A DNA stretch of 6,315 bases, taken from contig JAEWWL010000027.1 of NCBI GenBank assembly GCA_023396365.1, positions 1 through 6,315 of the forward strand, read 5' to 3'. Positions 1 through 4,984 of the stretch are shown here, piece by piece. The DNA comes from Methanobacteriota archaeon. GTDB taxonomy: Archaea > Halobacteriota > Methanomicrobia > Methanomicrobiales > Methanomicrobiaceae. Position numbers and translations under genes: made by a program. A model generated the notes under the pieces. The model did no database searches. It saw nothing but the letters and a program-made list of their open reading frames with translations, and was not told the DNA's origin. Every line of letters starts with the position of its first letter. The first letter of the stretch is position 1.

Positions 1-532
1 CTACAAAACACAGCCTGTCTCCCGCGACACAATCCTTGATATTCTTGACATTGCCCGCTACGCACCATCAGGGTGCAACGCACAGTCTGTCGGGTGGACT
101 GTTGTGTATGAAAGAGAAAAAGTGAAAAGAATTTCAGCGCTTACTATTGAGTGGATGAAGACTCTGTTAAACACTCCTCATCCGATGGCAGCCTTTGCAC
201 CCGGACTTATCAGTGCATGGGAGAGCGGATACGACATAATATGCCGCGGTGCACCTCACCTTTTAGTAGCACATGCACCAATAAACAATCCTCTTGCACA
301 GGTTGATTCAGTAATTGCTCTTTCTCAATTTGAGACTGCCGCAGGAGCTTATGGAGTTGGAACGTGCTGGGCCGGGTTTGTTGCAGGCGCTGCAATGTTT
401 TATGAGCCGATTTCAAAGGAGCTTGAAATACCAAAGGACAGGCTATTTTCTAACGCACTGATGTTTGGATATCCGCAGTTTGTCCCGCACGCAATTCCAA
501 AGAGAAATAATCCGACAATAAACTGGCTCTGA
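1..532 (+). CDS. Nitroreductase-family protein, 5'-truncated by the window edge
   Basis: This is the C-terminal part of a flavin-dependent nitroreductase-fold protein. The reading frame is open from base 2 to the TGA at 530-532, about 176 residues. The first ATG inside it (104) is internal, because homology starts before it. Visible family features are the segment ARYAPSGCNAQ, where FMN-contacting Ser/Asn residues normally lie, the GVGTCWAG segment, and the C-terminal MFGYPQ. The whole visible part aligns without large gaps to residues 98-273 of the protein encoded at 1193-2014, with roughly half the residues identical. The missing start therefore probably holds the remaining 97 or so residues, including a ferredoxin-like domain; that part cannot be seen. 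Enzymes of this fold use FMN and reduced cofactor or ferredoxin to reduce nitro compounds, quinones or similar acceptors; the true substrate is unknown. It converges on the HxlR gene to its right. Confidence 0.9.
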   Translation, partial: YKTQPVSRDTILDILDIARYAPSGCNAQSVGWTVVYEREKVKRISALTIEWMKTLLNTPHPMAAFAPGLISAWESGYDIICRGAPHLLVAHAPINNPLAQVDSVIALSQFETAAGAYGVGTCWAGFVAGAAMFYEPISKELEIPKDRLFSNALMFGYPQFVPHAIPKRNNPTINWL

Positions 533-534
533 AA

Positions 535-574
535 AAGCCTAAAAAAATATAAAAAATTTAAACTATCTTTTTTA
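535..574. terminator. Bidirectional A/T-rich terminator region between convergent genes
   Basis: The 39-bp gap between the nitroreductase stop and the HxlR stop is almost entirely A and T. It carries A7 (541-547) and A6 (551-556), which read as T-runs on the minus strand, and T6 (568-573) on the plus strand. Archaeal RNA polymerase terminates at such T-tracts, so this short spacer probably ends both convergent transcripts. No convincing GC stem is present. Confidence 0.5.
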
Positions 575-970
575 AGAACTCTGATTTTCTTTGTCACTGC
601 CGGCTTTTTTTGATTTTGAGCAGCATTTATGAAGTGAATCCTTATCAATTCCAAGATAGTCCGCCCCCCATGCCGAGAGAGCCTCAAGAATTGGTATCAG
701 CGTCTTTCCAAAATCTGTTATTGAGTATTCAACCCGCGGCGGAACCTGCGGATAAACAGTCCGAATAATTACTCCGTCCTCTTCAAGCTCTCTTAGCTGT
801 TTTGTGAGCATCTTTGTGTTTACATTGAAGAGTTTTTTCTGCAGTTCGTTAAAACGAAGAGTTTCATCTCCAAGAGCCCAGAGTATTAAAGGCTTCCATT
901 TCCCTCCGATTACGTCAAGAGCAGCCTCAACAGGGCAGTGATAGTTTTTTCCGTTTTTTGTAAAAGGCAT
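572..970 (-). CDS. HxlR-family winged-helix transcriptional regulator
   Basis: This is a 132-residue DNA-binding regulator of the HxlR/MarR-like winged-helix family. The diagnostic N-terminal segment HCPVEAALDVIGGKWKPLIL (residues 11-30) is followed by the recognition helix region (NTKMLTKQLRELEEDGVI, 51-68) and the wing (PPRVEYSITDFGKTL, 78-91). Cys12 is at the position of the redox-sensing cysteine in bacterial members such as YodB and HypR. Cys116-Cys117 sit in a polar tail beyond the usual end of the domain. ATG at 970 is preferred. A TTG nine bases upstream (979) is in frame and would add three residues, but neither start has a strong ribosome binding site. The gene is divergent from the ferredoxin-nitroreductase at 1193 and convergent with its paralog, which suggests it controls one or both. 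The effector is unknown. Confidence 0.92.
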   Translation of the reverse strand: MPFTKNGKNYHCPVEAALDVIGGKWKPLILWALGDETLRFNELQKKLFNVNTKMLTKQLRELEEDGVIIRTVYPQVPPRVEYSITDFGKTLIPILEALSAWGADYLGIDKDSLHKCCSKSKKAGSDKENQSS

Positions 971-1010
971 AGTTACCAATATGAAAGTATATTTCTTTAT
1001 TGACTGTATG

Positions 1011-1020
1011 GATTATATAT
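1011..1020 (-). promoter_or_regulatory. TATA-like box for the HxlR gene
   Basis: Read on the minus strand, this segment is ATATATAATC, preceded by a purine-rich stretch (AGGAGA) resembling a BRE. Its centre lies about 45 bp upstream of the ATG at 970, which would put initiation near 989 and leave a leader of about 20 nt. The core is nearly palindromic and could also bind TBP facing right, but it is too far from the start at 1193 to be that gene's obvious promoter. Confidence 0.45.
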
Positions 1021-1079
1021 TCTCCTGAAGTGCATTATTTCTTAAGGGTTAAAAATTCCCTAACTGTAAAAATGCAAGT

Positions 1080-1118
1080 ATTGAAAATTTGTTGTTCAAT
1101 GTCTGTTTAGACTTTGAA
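1080..1118. promoter_or_regulatory. Dyad elements in the divergent spacer, candidate HxlR operator
   Basis: A 24-bp dyad at 1095-1118 reads TTCAA-t-GTCT-gttt-AGAC-t-TTGAA. All nine paired positions on each side match, apart from one T/T mismatch between the two blocks. Its left half also pairs with an upstream ATTGAA (1080-1085) to form a second inverted repeat, ATTGAA-N9-TTCAAT (1080-1100). A further TTGAA lies at 1153-1157. The elements sit between the divergent HxlR gene and the nitroreductase gene, where an autoregulating HxlR dimer would be expected to bind. The binding assignment is inference; the symmetry is directly visible. The rest of the 222-bp spacer (971-1192) holds only promoters and a ribosome binding site. 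Confidence 0.55.
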
Positions 1119-1141
1119 AAAAAAGAAATCTGCAAATCCAT

Positions 1142-1151
1142 GTAAATTTTA
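1142..1151 (+). promoter_or_regulatory. Weak TATA-like box before the ferredoxin-nitroreductase gene
   Basis: GTAAATTTTA lies about 46 bp upstream of the ATG at 1193. It would start a transcript near 1173 that includes the GGAG ribosome binding site at 1184-1187. The match to an archaeal TATA box is only fair, and the spacer is AT-rich throughout. The dyad at 1095-1118 lies just upstream, a position compatible with activation or with repression by looping or overlap. Confidence 0.25.
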
Positions 1152-1192
1152 GTTGAATTTGTTTCATTGCGTGTGTTAAAAAAGGAGACGAA

Positions 1193-2014
1193 ATGACAAA
1201 TTTAGATGTTGATAAAAACCTCTGCACGGGTTGCGGCGTATGTCCGGATATATGCCCTATGGGAATAATCTCAAAAGAAAAAGACGCTGATTATCCGTAT
1301 GTTCCCGGCGAAATGTCAGGAGTCTGCATACAGTGCGGCCAGTGTGAGGCGTTCTGCCCCTCAGAAGCACTTGTGCTAAACCCGCATCCGGGTAAAAAGG
1401 AGGTGCCTGCAATAGATGCGGGTTATGTATCTTCAGAAGACCTGGCAGTTTACATAAAAAAACAGCGCCGCTCAATTAGAAATTACAGAAAAGAGCCGGT
1501 TCCTCGTGAAACAATTCTTGAAATTTTAGATATCACACGCTATTCAGCATCAGGAGGAAACGGCCAGCCGGTTGAATGGATAATCATCCATGATTCAGAA
1601 AAGGTAAAAAGAATTGCCAGCCTGACGGCAAAATGGATGAAAACACTTCTTAATTCACCCCATCCTATAAGCGGATATGTGCCGTTTTTGCTTGAGAGAT
1701 GGAATAAAGGCTATGATGTCGTCTGCCGCGGTGCTCCTCACCTTGCCATATCCCATATACCTGATGACAATCCGATGGCTGTTGTTGATGGAATCATTTC
1801 AATGACGCATTTTGATATTGCAGCGCCTGCTTTTGGAGTTGGGACATGCTGGGCCGGATTTTTATTCATGGCGGCATCTTCGTATGAACCATTGCAAAAA
1901 GAGATTGGAATTTTAAAAGGCCGCAGGATATCATATGCAATGATGTTTGGCTACCCGGAATACGAGCCATCCGGTATCCCCGGAAAAAAGCCTCTTGAAG
2001 TTATTTGGAAGTAA
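1193..2014 (+). CDS. Ferredoxin-nitroreductase fusion protein (2x[4Fe-4S] + FMN nitroreductase domain)
   Basis: This is a 273-residue cytosolic redox protein with two domains. Residues 1-62 form a bacterial-type two-cluster ferredoxin: Cys11-x2-Cys14-x2-Cys17-x3-Cys21-Pro and Cys45-x2-Cys48-x2-Cys51-x3-Cys55-Pro. From about residue 84 a nitroreductase fold follows. It includes the phosphate/FMN-binding RRSIRNY (92-98), SGGNGQP (120-126), GVGTCWAG (215-222) and MFGYPEY (251-257). The fusion suggests electrons pass from an external ferredoxin or reductase through the clusters to FMN, which then reduces an unknown acceptor (nitro, quinone, flavin or similar). ATG 1193 has a good GGAG at 1184-1187, five bases away. 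No terminator follows, so it is probably cotranscribed with the two flavoprotein genes downstream. It is a paralog of the truncated gene at the left edge. Confidence 0.95.
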   Translation: MTNLDVDKNLCTGCGVCPDICPMGIISKEKDADYPYVPGEMSGVCIQCGQCEAFCPSEALVLNPHPGKKEVPAIDAGYVSSEDLAVYIKKQRRSIRNYRKEPVPRETILEILDITRYSASGGNGQPVEWIIIHDSEKVKRIASLTAKWMKTLLNSPHPISGYVPFLLERWNKGYDVVCRGAPHLAISHIPDDNPMAVVDGIISMTHFDIAAPAFGVGTCWAGFLFMAASSYEPLQKEIGILKGRRISYAMMFGYPEYEPSGIPGKKPLEVIWK

Positions 2015-2016
2015 AA

Positions 2017-2058
2017 ATTGCAAAAAGAAAATTGCAAAAAGAAAATTGCAAAAAGAAA
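2017..2058 (+). repeat. Three perfect tandem copies of a 14-bp repeat
   Basis: The unit ATTGCAAAAAGAAA occurs three times without a mismatch at 2017-2030, 2031-2044 and 2045-2058, and is flanked by further A-rich sequence. It begins two bases after the stop of the nitroreductase gene and fills most of the 64-bp spacer before the next ribosome binding site (GGAGAT, 2069-2074). It is noncoding, and the unit is not a multiple of three. Copy number could vary by slippage and alter the distance between the two cotranscribed genes. Confidence 0.9.
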
Positions 2059-2078
2059 AATACAAAATGGAGATTTAA

Positions 2079-2724
2079 ATGAAAGTAATTGGAATTAACG
2101 GAAGTCCGAGAAAGAAATGGAATACAGCAGAACTTCTTGAAAATGCACTGTCCGGCTGCGAATCGCAGGGGTGCAGAAACAGAACTCATTCATCTTTACG
2201 ATCTTGATTTCAAAGGCTGCACAAGCTGCTTTGCCTGCAAATTAAAAGACAAAAAGAGCTACGGGAGATGTTCAATTAAAGACTCTCTTGCCCCCGTCCT
2301 TGATAAAATCAGAGAGGCCGATGGAATAATTCTTGGATCGCCAATTTATTTTGGGTGCGCAACAGGTGAGATGCGGTCGTTTATGGAGCGGCTTTTGTTT
2401 CCATATCTTGTTTATGCAAATCCTCCTGTCTCATTGTTTCCAAAAAAGATTAAAACAGCGTTCATCTACACGATGAATGTATCCGAAGAGCAAAGAAAAG
2501 AGTTTTACAGTGTTTATACAGACAGCTGTGAAAATTTTTTAGCAAGGACTTTTGGAGACTGCGAGTCATTGTTCTGCACCGAAACACTACAGTTTCAGGA
2601 TTATTCAAAAGTAGAATTCAGCTATTGCAATCCCGAAGACAGAATCAAACGGCATGAAACCGTTTTCCCAAAAGACTGTGAGAGGGCATTTGAACTTGGA
2701 AAAAGAATAGCAGCACCAGTCTGA
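2079..2724 (+). pseudogene. Iron-sulfur flavoprotein / flavodoxin-family NAD(P)H:FMN reductase-like gene, frameshifted
   Basis: ATG 2079, with GGAGAT at 2069-2074, begins a typical flavodoxin-fold start, MKVIGINGSPRKKWNTAELL, where GSPR binds the FMN phosphate. The frame then shifts at the G-run 2168-2171: left as is, it stops at 2205-2207. The family sequence resumes one frame over as GAETELIHLYDLDFKG. Removing one G gives a continuous protein of 214 residues with compact cysteines 47, 50, 53 and 64 (CTSCFACK then C after ten residues) and the flavin-binding LGSPIYFG (85-92). Intact members accept electrons from ferredoxin or NAD(P)H and reduce small acceptors. An in-frame TTG at 2089 could start a long ORF, but its first 30 or so residues do not match the family. 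The break is a real mutation, a sequencing error, or less likely a +1 recoding site. It lies between the nitroreductase and a paralogous flavoprotein, with which it ends 13 bp short of overlap. Confidence 0.75.
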
Positions 2725-2737
2725 AGGGATGATAAAG

Positions 2738-3307
2738 ATGACAAAAGCAGCAATTTTAATCGGAAGTCCGCGAAAAAAAGGAAGCATGGCAGTTCTTGCA
2801 GGTGAGGCTGCAAGGGCACTAAAAGAACAGGGCATAGAAACGGAGATTGTTTTTTTAAATGACCTTGACATTAAAGGCTGCCGGGGATGCTACCACTGCA
2901 AAAAAACTGATGCAGCAGAGTGTGCCGTTGTGGATGATATGCAAAAGATTTACAGTCTTATTGAAGAGTCAGAAGGGTTTGTTGTTGCATCGCCGATATA
3001 TTTTGGCGGTGTCACTGCTCAGACAAAGGCCTGGCTTGACAGGATGTTTCCTTACATTGACTTTAATCTCGTCCCAAAACTAAGCGCCTCAAAAAAAGTT
3101 TCGTTTATCTTCACGCAGAATCAGCCTGATGACGGTTTTTTTAAAAGCGGCATTGAATCCTTTATGTTTGCAGTCGGATTGACAGGGTTAGGCGTTAAGG
3201 ACAGCCTTATAGCAGCTGACCTTGATGAGGGAAGAAAGCCTCCTGTGACTGACTACAAGGAATATATGGAAAAAGCGTATTTAATCGGAAAAAACCTCCT
3301 CCAATAA
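2738..3307 (+). CDS. Iron-sulfur flavoprotein (flavodoxin-fold, compact cysteine motif)
   Basis: This 189-residue protein of the NADPH-dependent FMN reductase / iron-sulfur flavoprotein family is probably cytosolic and dimeric. The N-terminal LIGSPRKKGS (8-16) is the FMN phosphate loop, and ASPIYFGGVTAQTKAWLDR (84-102) is the second flavin-contacting segment. The cysteines 48, 51, 54 and 62 (C-x2-C-x2-C-x7-C) match the compact [4Fe-4S] motif known from the Methanosarcina thermophila Isf protein. Such proteins take electrons from ferredoxin and can reduce O2, peroxide or quinone-like acceptors; the role here is inferred. ATG 2738 is chosen because GGGATGAT (2726-2733) then serves as its ribosome binding site. 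An ATG at 2729 would add three residues but overlap that site. It follows the frameshifted paralog by 13 bp and is the last gene of the unit. Confidence 0.88.
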   Translation: MTKAAILIGSPRKKGSMAVLAGEAARALKEQGIETEIVFLNDLDIKGCRGCYHCKKTDAAECAVVDDMQKIYSLIEESEGFVVASPIYFGGVTAQTKAWLDRMFPYIDFNLVPKLSASKKVSFIFTQNQPDDGFFKSGIESFMFAVGLTGLGVKDSLIAADLDEGRKPPVTDYKEYMEKAYLIGKNLLQ

Positions 3308-3315
3308 TTTTTTTT
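3308..3315 (+). terminator. T8 terminator after the flavoprotein gene
   Basis: An uninterrupted run of eight Ts begins immediately after the TAA at 3305-3307. Archaeal transcription commonly ends at such T-tracts without needing a hairpin. The next gene has its own promoter, which supports a unit boundary here. Confidence 0.6.
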
Positions 3316-3339
3316 GACCGCCTGTATTGACTGTCCATA

Positions 3340-3347
3340 TTTATATT
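3340..3347 (+). promoter_or_regulatory. TATA box of the alpha/beta hydrolase gene
   Basis: TTTATATT is centred about 31 bp upstream of the ATG at 3375, so initiation would fall within a few bases of the start codon. The absence of any GGAG/GGTG-like site between 3350 and 3374 agrees with a leaderless or nearly leaderless mRNA. Confidence 0.55.
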
Positions 3348-3350
3348 GGC

Positions 3351-3366
3351 GGATGTCCAAACATCC
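3351..3366. promoter_or_regulatory. Perfect inverted repeat between TATA box and start, candidate operator
   Basis: GGATGT-CCAA-ACATCC is a perfect 6-bp inverted repeat with a 4-base spacer. It begins three bases after the TATA box and ends eight bases before the ATG. A protein bound here would block polymerase loading. If initiation is near 3370 the element is not transcribed, so a DNA operator is more likely than an RNA hairpin. The regulator is unknown. Confidence 0.45.
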
Positions 3367-3374
3367 ATTAAGAA

Positions 3375-3983
3375 ATGCCTGAAATTTCATATGTCCTGGT
3401 TCACGGCGGCCACAATGACTCTTCTGTCTGGAACGGAGTAATCCCCTTTTTAAAAGATGCCGGATGCAGCGTTTTTGCACCGACCCTGGCAGAGCCTGAA
3501 AAAACAACCCTTAAGGGCCACATCCGGGAGGTGTGTTCCCTTATCGAAAAAAACTGTCCTGGTAAAGTAATTCTTGTCGGACACAGCTATGCTGCTATGG
3601 TCATTACTGGCGTATGTACAAAAATGCCTGATAAAATTTCTAAACTTATATATCTTGATTCGGCTTTTCCAAAAAGCGGGGATTCTCTCATAGGAATTTT
3701 AAAGCGGTGCGGTGTTCCTGTGGACAGTTTCGGGCTTATTCCCGAAAGACCCCTTACTGACCGGCTATTTTTTGATGAGGAGACAGTAAGAAAAGTCCCT
3801 AAGGTTTATGTTCACTGCACAAAAAGTGAATTTATTGCAGCCGGAAAATGCACATATGAAGAAATAAAAAGAAATGCCCAAAAGGACAACTGGGCATTAT
3901 ATGAGCTTGAAAGTCCGCATCACTGCATGAAGGCTATGCCAAAGGAGGTCTCGGAGATTATTCTTGGCACATACATGCAATAG
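3375..3983 (+). CDS. Alpha/beta hydrolase (esterase / hydroxynitrile-lyase-like group)
   Basis: This 202-residue cytosolic alpha/beta hydrolase resembles the small plant-type esterase/hydroxynitrile-lyase group and bacterial EstC-like proteins. Visible elements are the oxyanion-hole segment VLVHGGHNDSSVW (7-19), the nucleophile elbow GHSYA (69-73, Ser71), LIYLDSAFP (91-99) leading into the cap, and the histidine loop ESPHHCMKAMP (179-189, His182 most likely catalytic). In the strand-plus-turn VYVHCTKSE (144-152), the position that normally holds the catalytic Asp is Ser151, followed by Glu152. Either an unusual acid is used or activity is reduced. The protein is a little short for the family (usually 230-260), consistent with a reduced cap. 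Seven cysteines are present. ATG 3375 lacks a ribosome binding site but fits a leaderless start. It is probably monocistronic. Confidence 0.88.
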   Translation: MPEISYVLVHGGHNDSSVWNGVIPFLKDAGCSVFAPTLAEPEKTTLKGHIREVCSLIEKNCPGKVILVGHSYAAMVITGVCTKMPDKISKLIYLDSAFPKSGDSLIGILKRCGVPVDSFGLIPERPLTDRLFFDEETVRKVPKVYVHCTKSEFIAAGKCTYEEIKRNAQKDNWALYELESPHHCMKAMPKEVSEIILGTYMQ

Positions 3984-3996
3984 GCAGCTGCCTTTT
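3983..3996 (+). terminator. Terminator after the hydrolase gene
   Basis: The perfect palindrome GGCAGCTGCC (3983-3992) starts with the last base of the TAG stop and is followed by TTTT and more A/T. As RNA it can form only a short GGC/GCC stem. The following T-tract could nevertheless end the transcript. Confidence 0.4.
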
Positions 3997-4023
3997 ATTA
4001 TATGCATTATTATTGCAATATGT

Positions 4024-4086
4024 AGCGATAGAATATAGATTCTTAAAAGCGACAAATTAAAAGGCGAAAAAAAATAAAAGCGATAA
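4024..4086 (+). repeat. Cluster of A-rich GCGA motifs upstream of fdhD
   Basis: Four GCGA cores embedded in A-rich sequence lie at 4025, 4049, 4063 and 4080. Two are longer direct repeats, AAAAGCGAYAA, at 4045-4055 and 4076-4086, exactly 31 bp apart (about three helical turns). They stand just upstream of the fdhD TATA-like box and could be sites for an activator or repressor. The remainder of the 170-bp gap 3984-4153 holds only the hydrolase terminator and the fdhD promoter; I see no gene in it. Confidence 0.4.
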
Positions 4087-4108
4087 GAAAGTGATAGTTG
4101 CAGATAAA

Positions 4109-4116
4109 AAATATAC
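4109..4116 (+). promoter_or_regulatory. TATA-like box of fdhD
   Basis: AAATATAC, in the context AAAAAATATACAG, is centred about 41 bp before the ATG at 4154. It would place initiation near 4139, giving a leader of about 15 nt that contains a GGGT partial ribosome binding site. Confidence 0.4.
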
Positions 4117-4153
4117 AGATTAAAACAGATGATGTTTTTTGGGAATGGGTCAG

Positions 4154-4900
4154 ATGCATAAAAAATACCTGTGTACAAAAGTAAACGAGGGAATAAGGGG
4201 CCCTTGTGAAACAGATATCGCAGAAGAGTCGGCAGTATCAGTTTACGTAAATGGAAGGCAGGCTGCAACAGCAGTTGTAAGTCCGGAGAATCTTTCAGAA
4301 TACGCCGCAGGCTATCTTTTAACTGAAGGGATAATCACGGATGCAGGAGAGATAGAATCGGTTTTTGAGGAGGGAAACCGGGTCAGCATTATCACCTTAA
4401 ACCCAAGAAAAATGCTTTTTACCAAAAGAACAGTTCTCTCCGGCTGTGGTGGGGGCACTGTTATTGTAGATTATTCAACAATACCTTATGCACCCAAAGG
4501 AGTTGTCTTTTCCGCAGAAAGAATTCTGGAAGCGGCGGAAATTATAAAGTCATCTGAAGAGACAGATGTGACCGGAGAAATCTATTTTGCCGGGCTTTTT
4601 ACTAATGAAAAAACACTTGCAGAGGCAGGCGATATAGGGCGTGAAAATGCACTTGACAAAGCGGTGGGAAAGGCATTTCTCAGCCACTGCCTGCCCTGCG
4701 ACTGCTTTTTGGTTTTAAGCGGGCGAGTCTCTGCCGAAACAGTAAGAAAATGCCTCTTTGCGCAGATTCCTGTTATCGCAACATCAGGTGCCGTCACATC
4801 GCTTGCCTGTGATGTTGCACGTGATCGAAATGTGACACTAATCTCTTTAGAAGAAGACCGGATGTGCATCTTCTCAGGCGAAGAGAGGATTTGCGAATAA
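4154..4900 (+). CDS. fdhD: FdhD sulfur-carrier / sulfurtransferase for formate dehydrogenase
   Basis: FdhD passes sulfur from a cysteine desulfurase to the molybdenum or tungsten pterin cofactor of formate dehydrogenase, which is required for activity; many methanogens use formate through this enzyme. The 248-residue product shows the family in order: DIAEESAVSVYVNG (21-34), YAAGYLLTEGII (50-61), LSGCGGG (95-101), DIGRENALDKAVGKAF (160-175), LSGRVSAETVRK (188-199) and the C-terminal IATSGAVTSLACDVA (208-222). Only the first cysteine (Cys98) of the bacterial CxxC sulfur-transfer loop is present; the second is Gly101. The usual TGGxH is TGEIY (140-144). Extra cysteines occur at 179, 182 and 184. 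ATG 4154 is chosen; in-frame ATG 4145 and TTG 4139 are alternatives, and a stop at 4130-4132 excludes anything longer. It has its own promoter and a T8 terminator. Confidence 0.93.
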   Translation: MHKKYLCTKVNEGIRGPCETDIAEESAVSVYVNGRQAATAVVSPENLSEYAAGYLLTEGIITDAGEIESVFEEGNRVSIITLNPRKMLFTKRTVLSGCGGGTVIVDYSTIPYAPKGVVFSAERILEAAEIIKSSEETDVTGEIYFAGLFTNEKTLAEAGDIGRENALDKAVGKAFLSHCLPCDCFLVLSGRVSAETVRKCLFAQIPVIATSGAVTSLACDVARDRNVTLISLEEDRMCIFSGEERICE

Positions 4901-4910
4901 AAAGAAAAAA

Positions 4911-4918
4911 TTTTTTTT
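4911..4918 (+). terminator. T8 terminator after fdhD
   Basis: Eight Ts follow an A-rich stretch ten bases after the fdhD stop. The A6/T8 junction could form a weak stem, but the T-run itself is the likely archaeal termination signal. The next gene appears to have a separate promoter. Confidence 0.55.
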
Positions 4919-4951
4919 AACAGAATCTGCTATAAAGGCGCCATAAACATT

Positions 4952-4961
4952 ACTCTTATAC
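4952..4961 (+). promoter_or_regulatory. TATA-like box of the PAPS-reductase-like gene
   Basis: ACTCTTATAC is centred about 28 bp before the GTG at 4985. With no ribosome binding site in between, this spacing predicts that transcription begins at or next to the start codon. A second candidate, CTATAAA at 4930-4936, would give a leader of about 25 nt. Confidence 0.35.
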
Positions 4962-4984
4962 CCCCAAAGCCCCCTTTTATTAAT

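Noticed and set aside
400..687. Minus-strand 95-residue ORF spanning the convergent nitroreductase/HxlR junction
   Set aside because: It lies over two real coding regions and the terminator spacer, and its sequence is low-complexity Phe/Leu from A/T-rich DNA.
2017..2058. Short CRISPR-like repeats
   Set aside because: The units are 14 bp, directly abutting and without spacers. No cas-like gene is present.
2089..2724. A single intact flavoprotein ORF starting at TTG 2089
   Set aside because: Its first 30 or so residues have no flavodoxin-like sequence, whereas the other frame from ATG 2079, with a good ribosome binding site, carries the GSPR motif. The intact ORF is an accident of the frameshift.
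3351..3366. Hairpin as a terminator for the upstream flavoprotein gene
   Set aside because: No T-run follows it, and a T8 tract directly after the upstream stop already serves. Its place between TATA box and start fits an operator better.
3897..4268. Minus-strand 123-residue ORF across the hydrolase end and fdhD start
   Set aside because: It overlaps two well-supported genes and the AT-rich spacer, and its translation has no recognisable domain or ribosome binding site. It is a shadow frame.
4582..4869. Minus-strand ORF inside fdhD
   Set aside because: It is fully contained in a confidently identified gene with conserved family motifs in the opposite strand.
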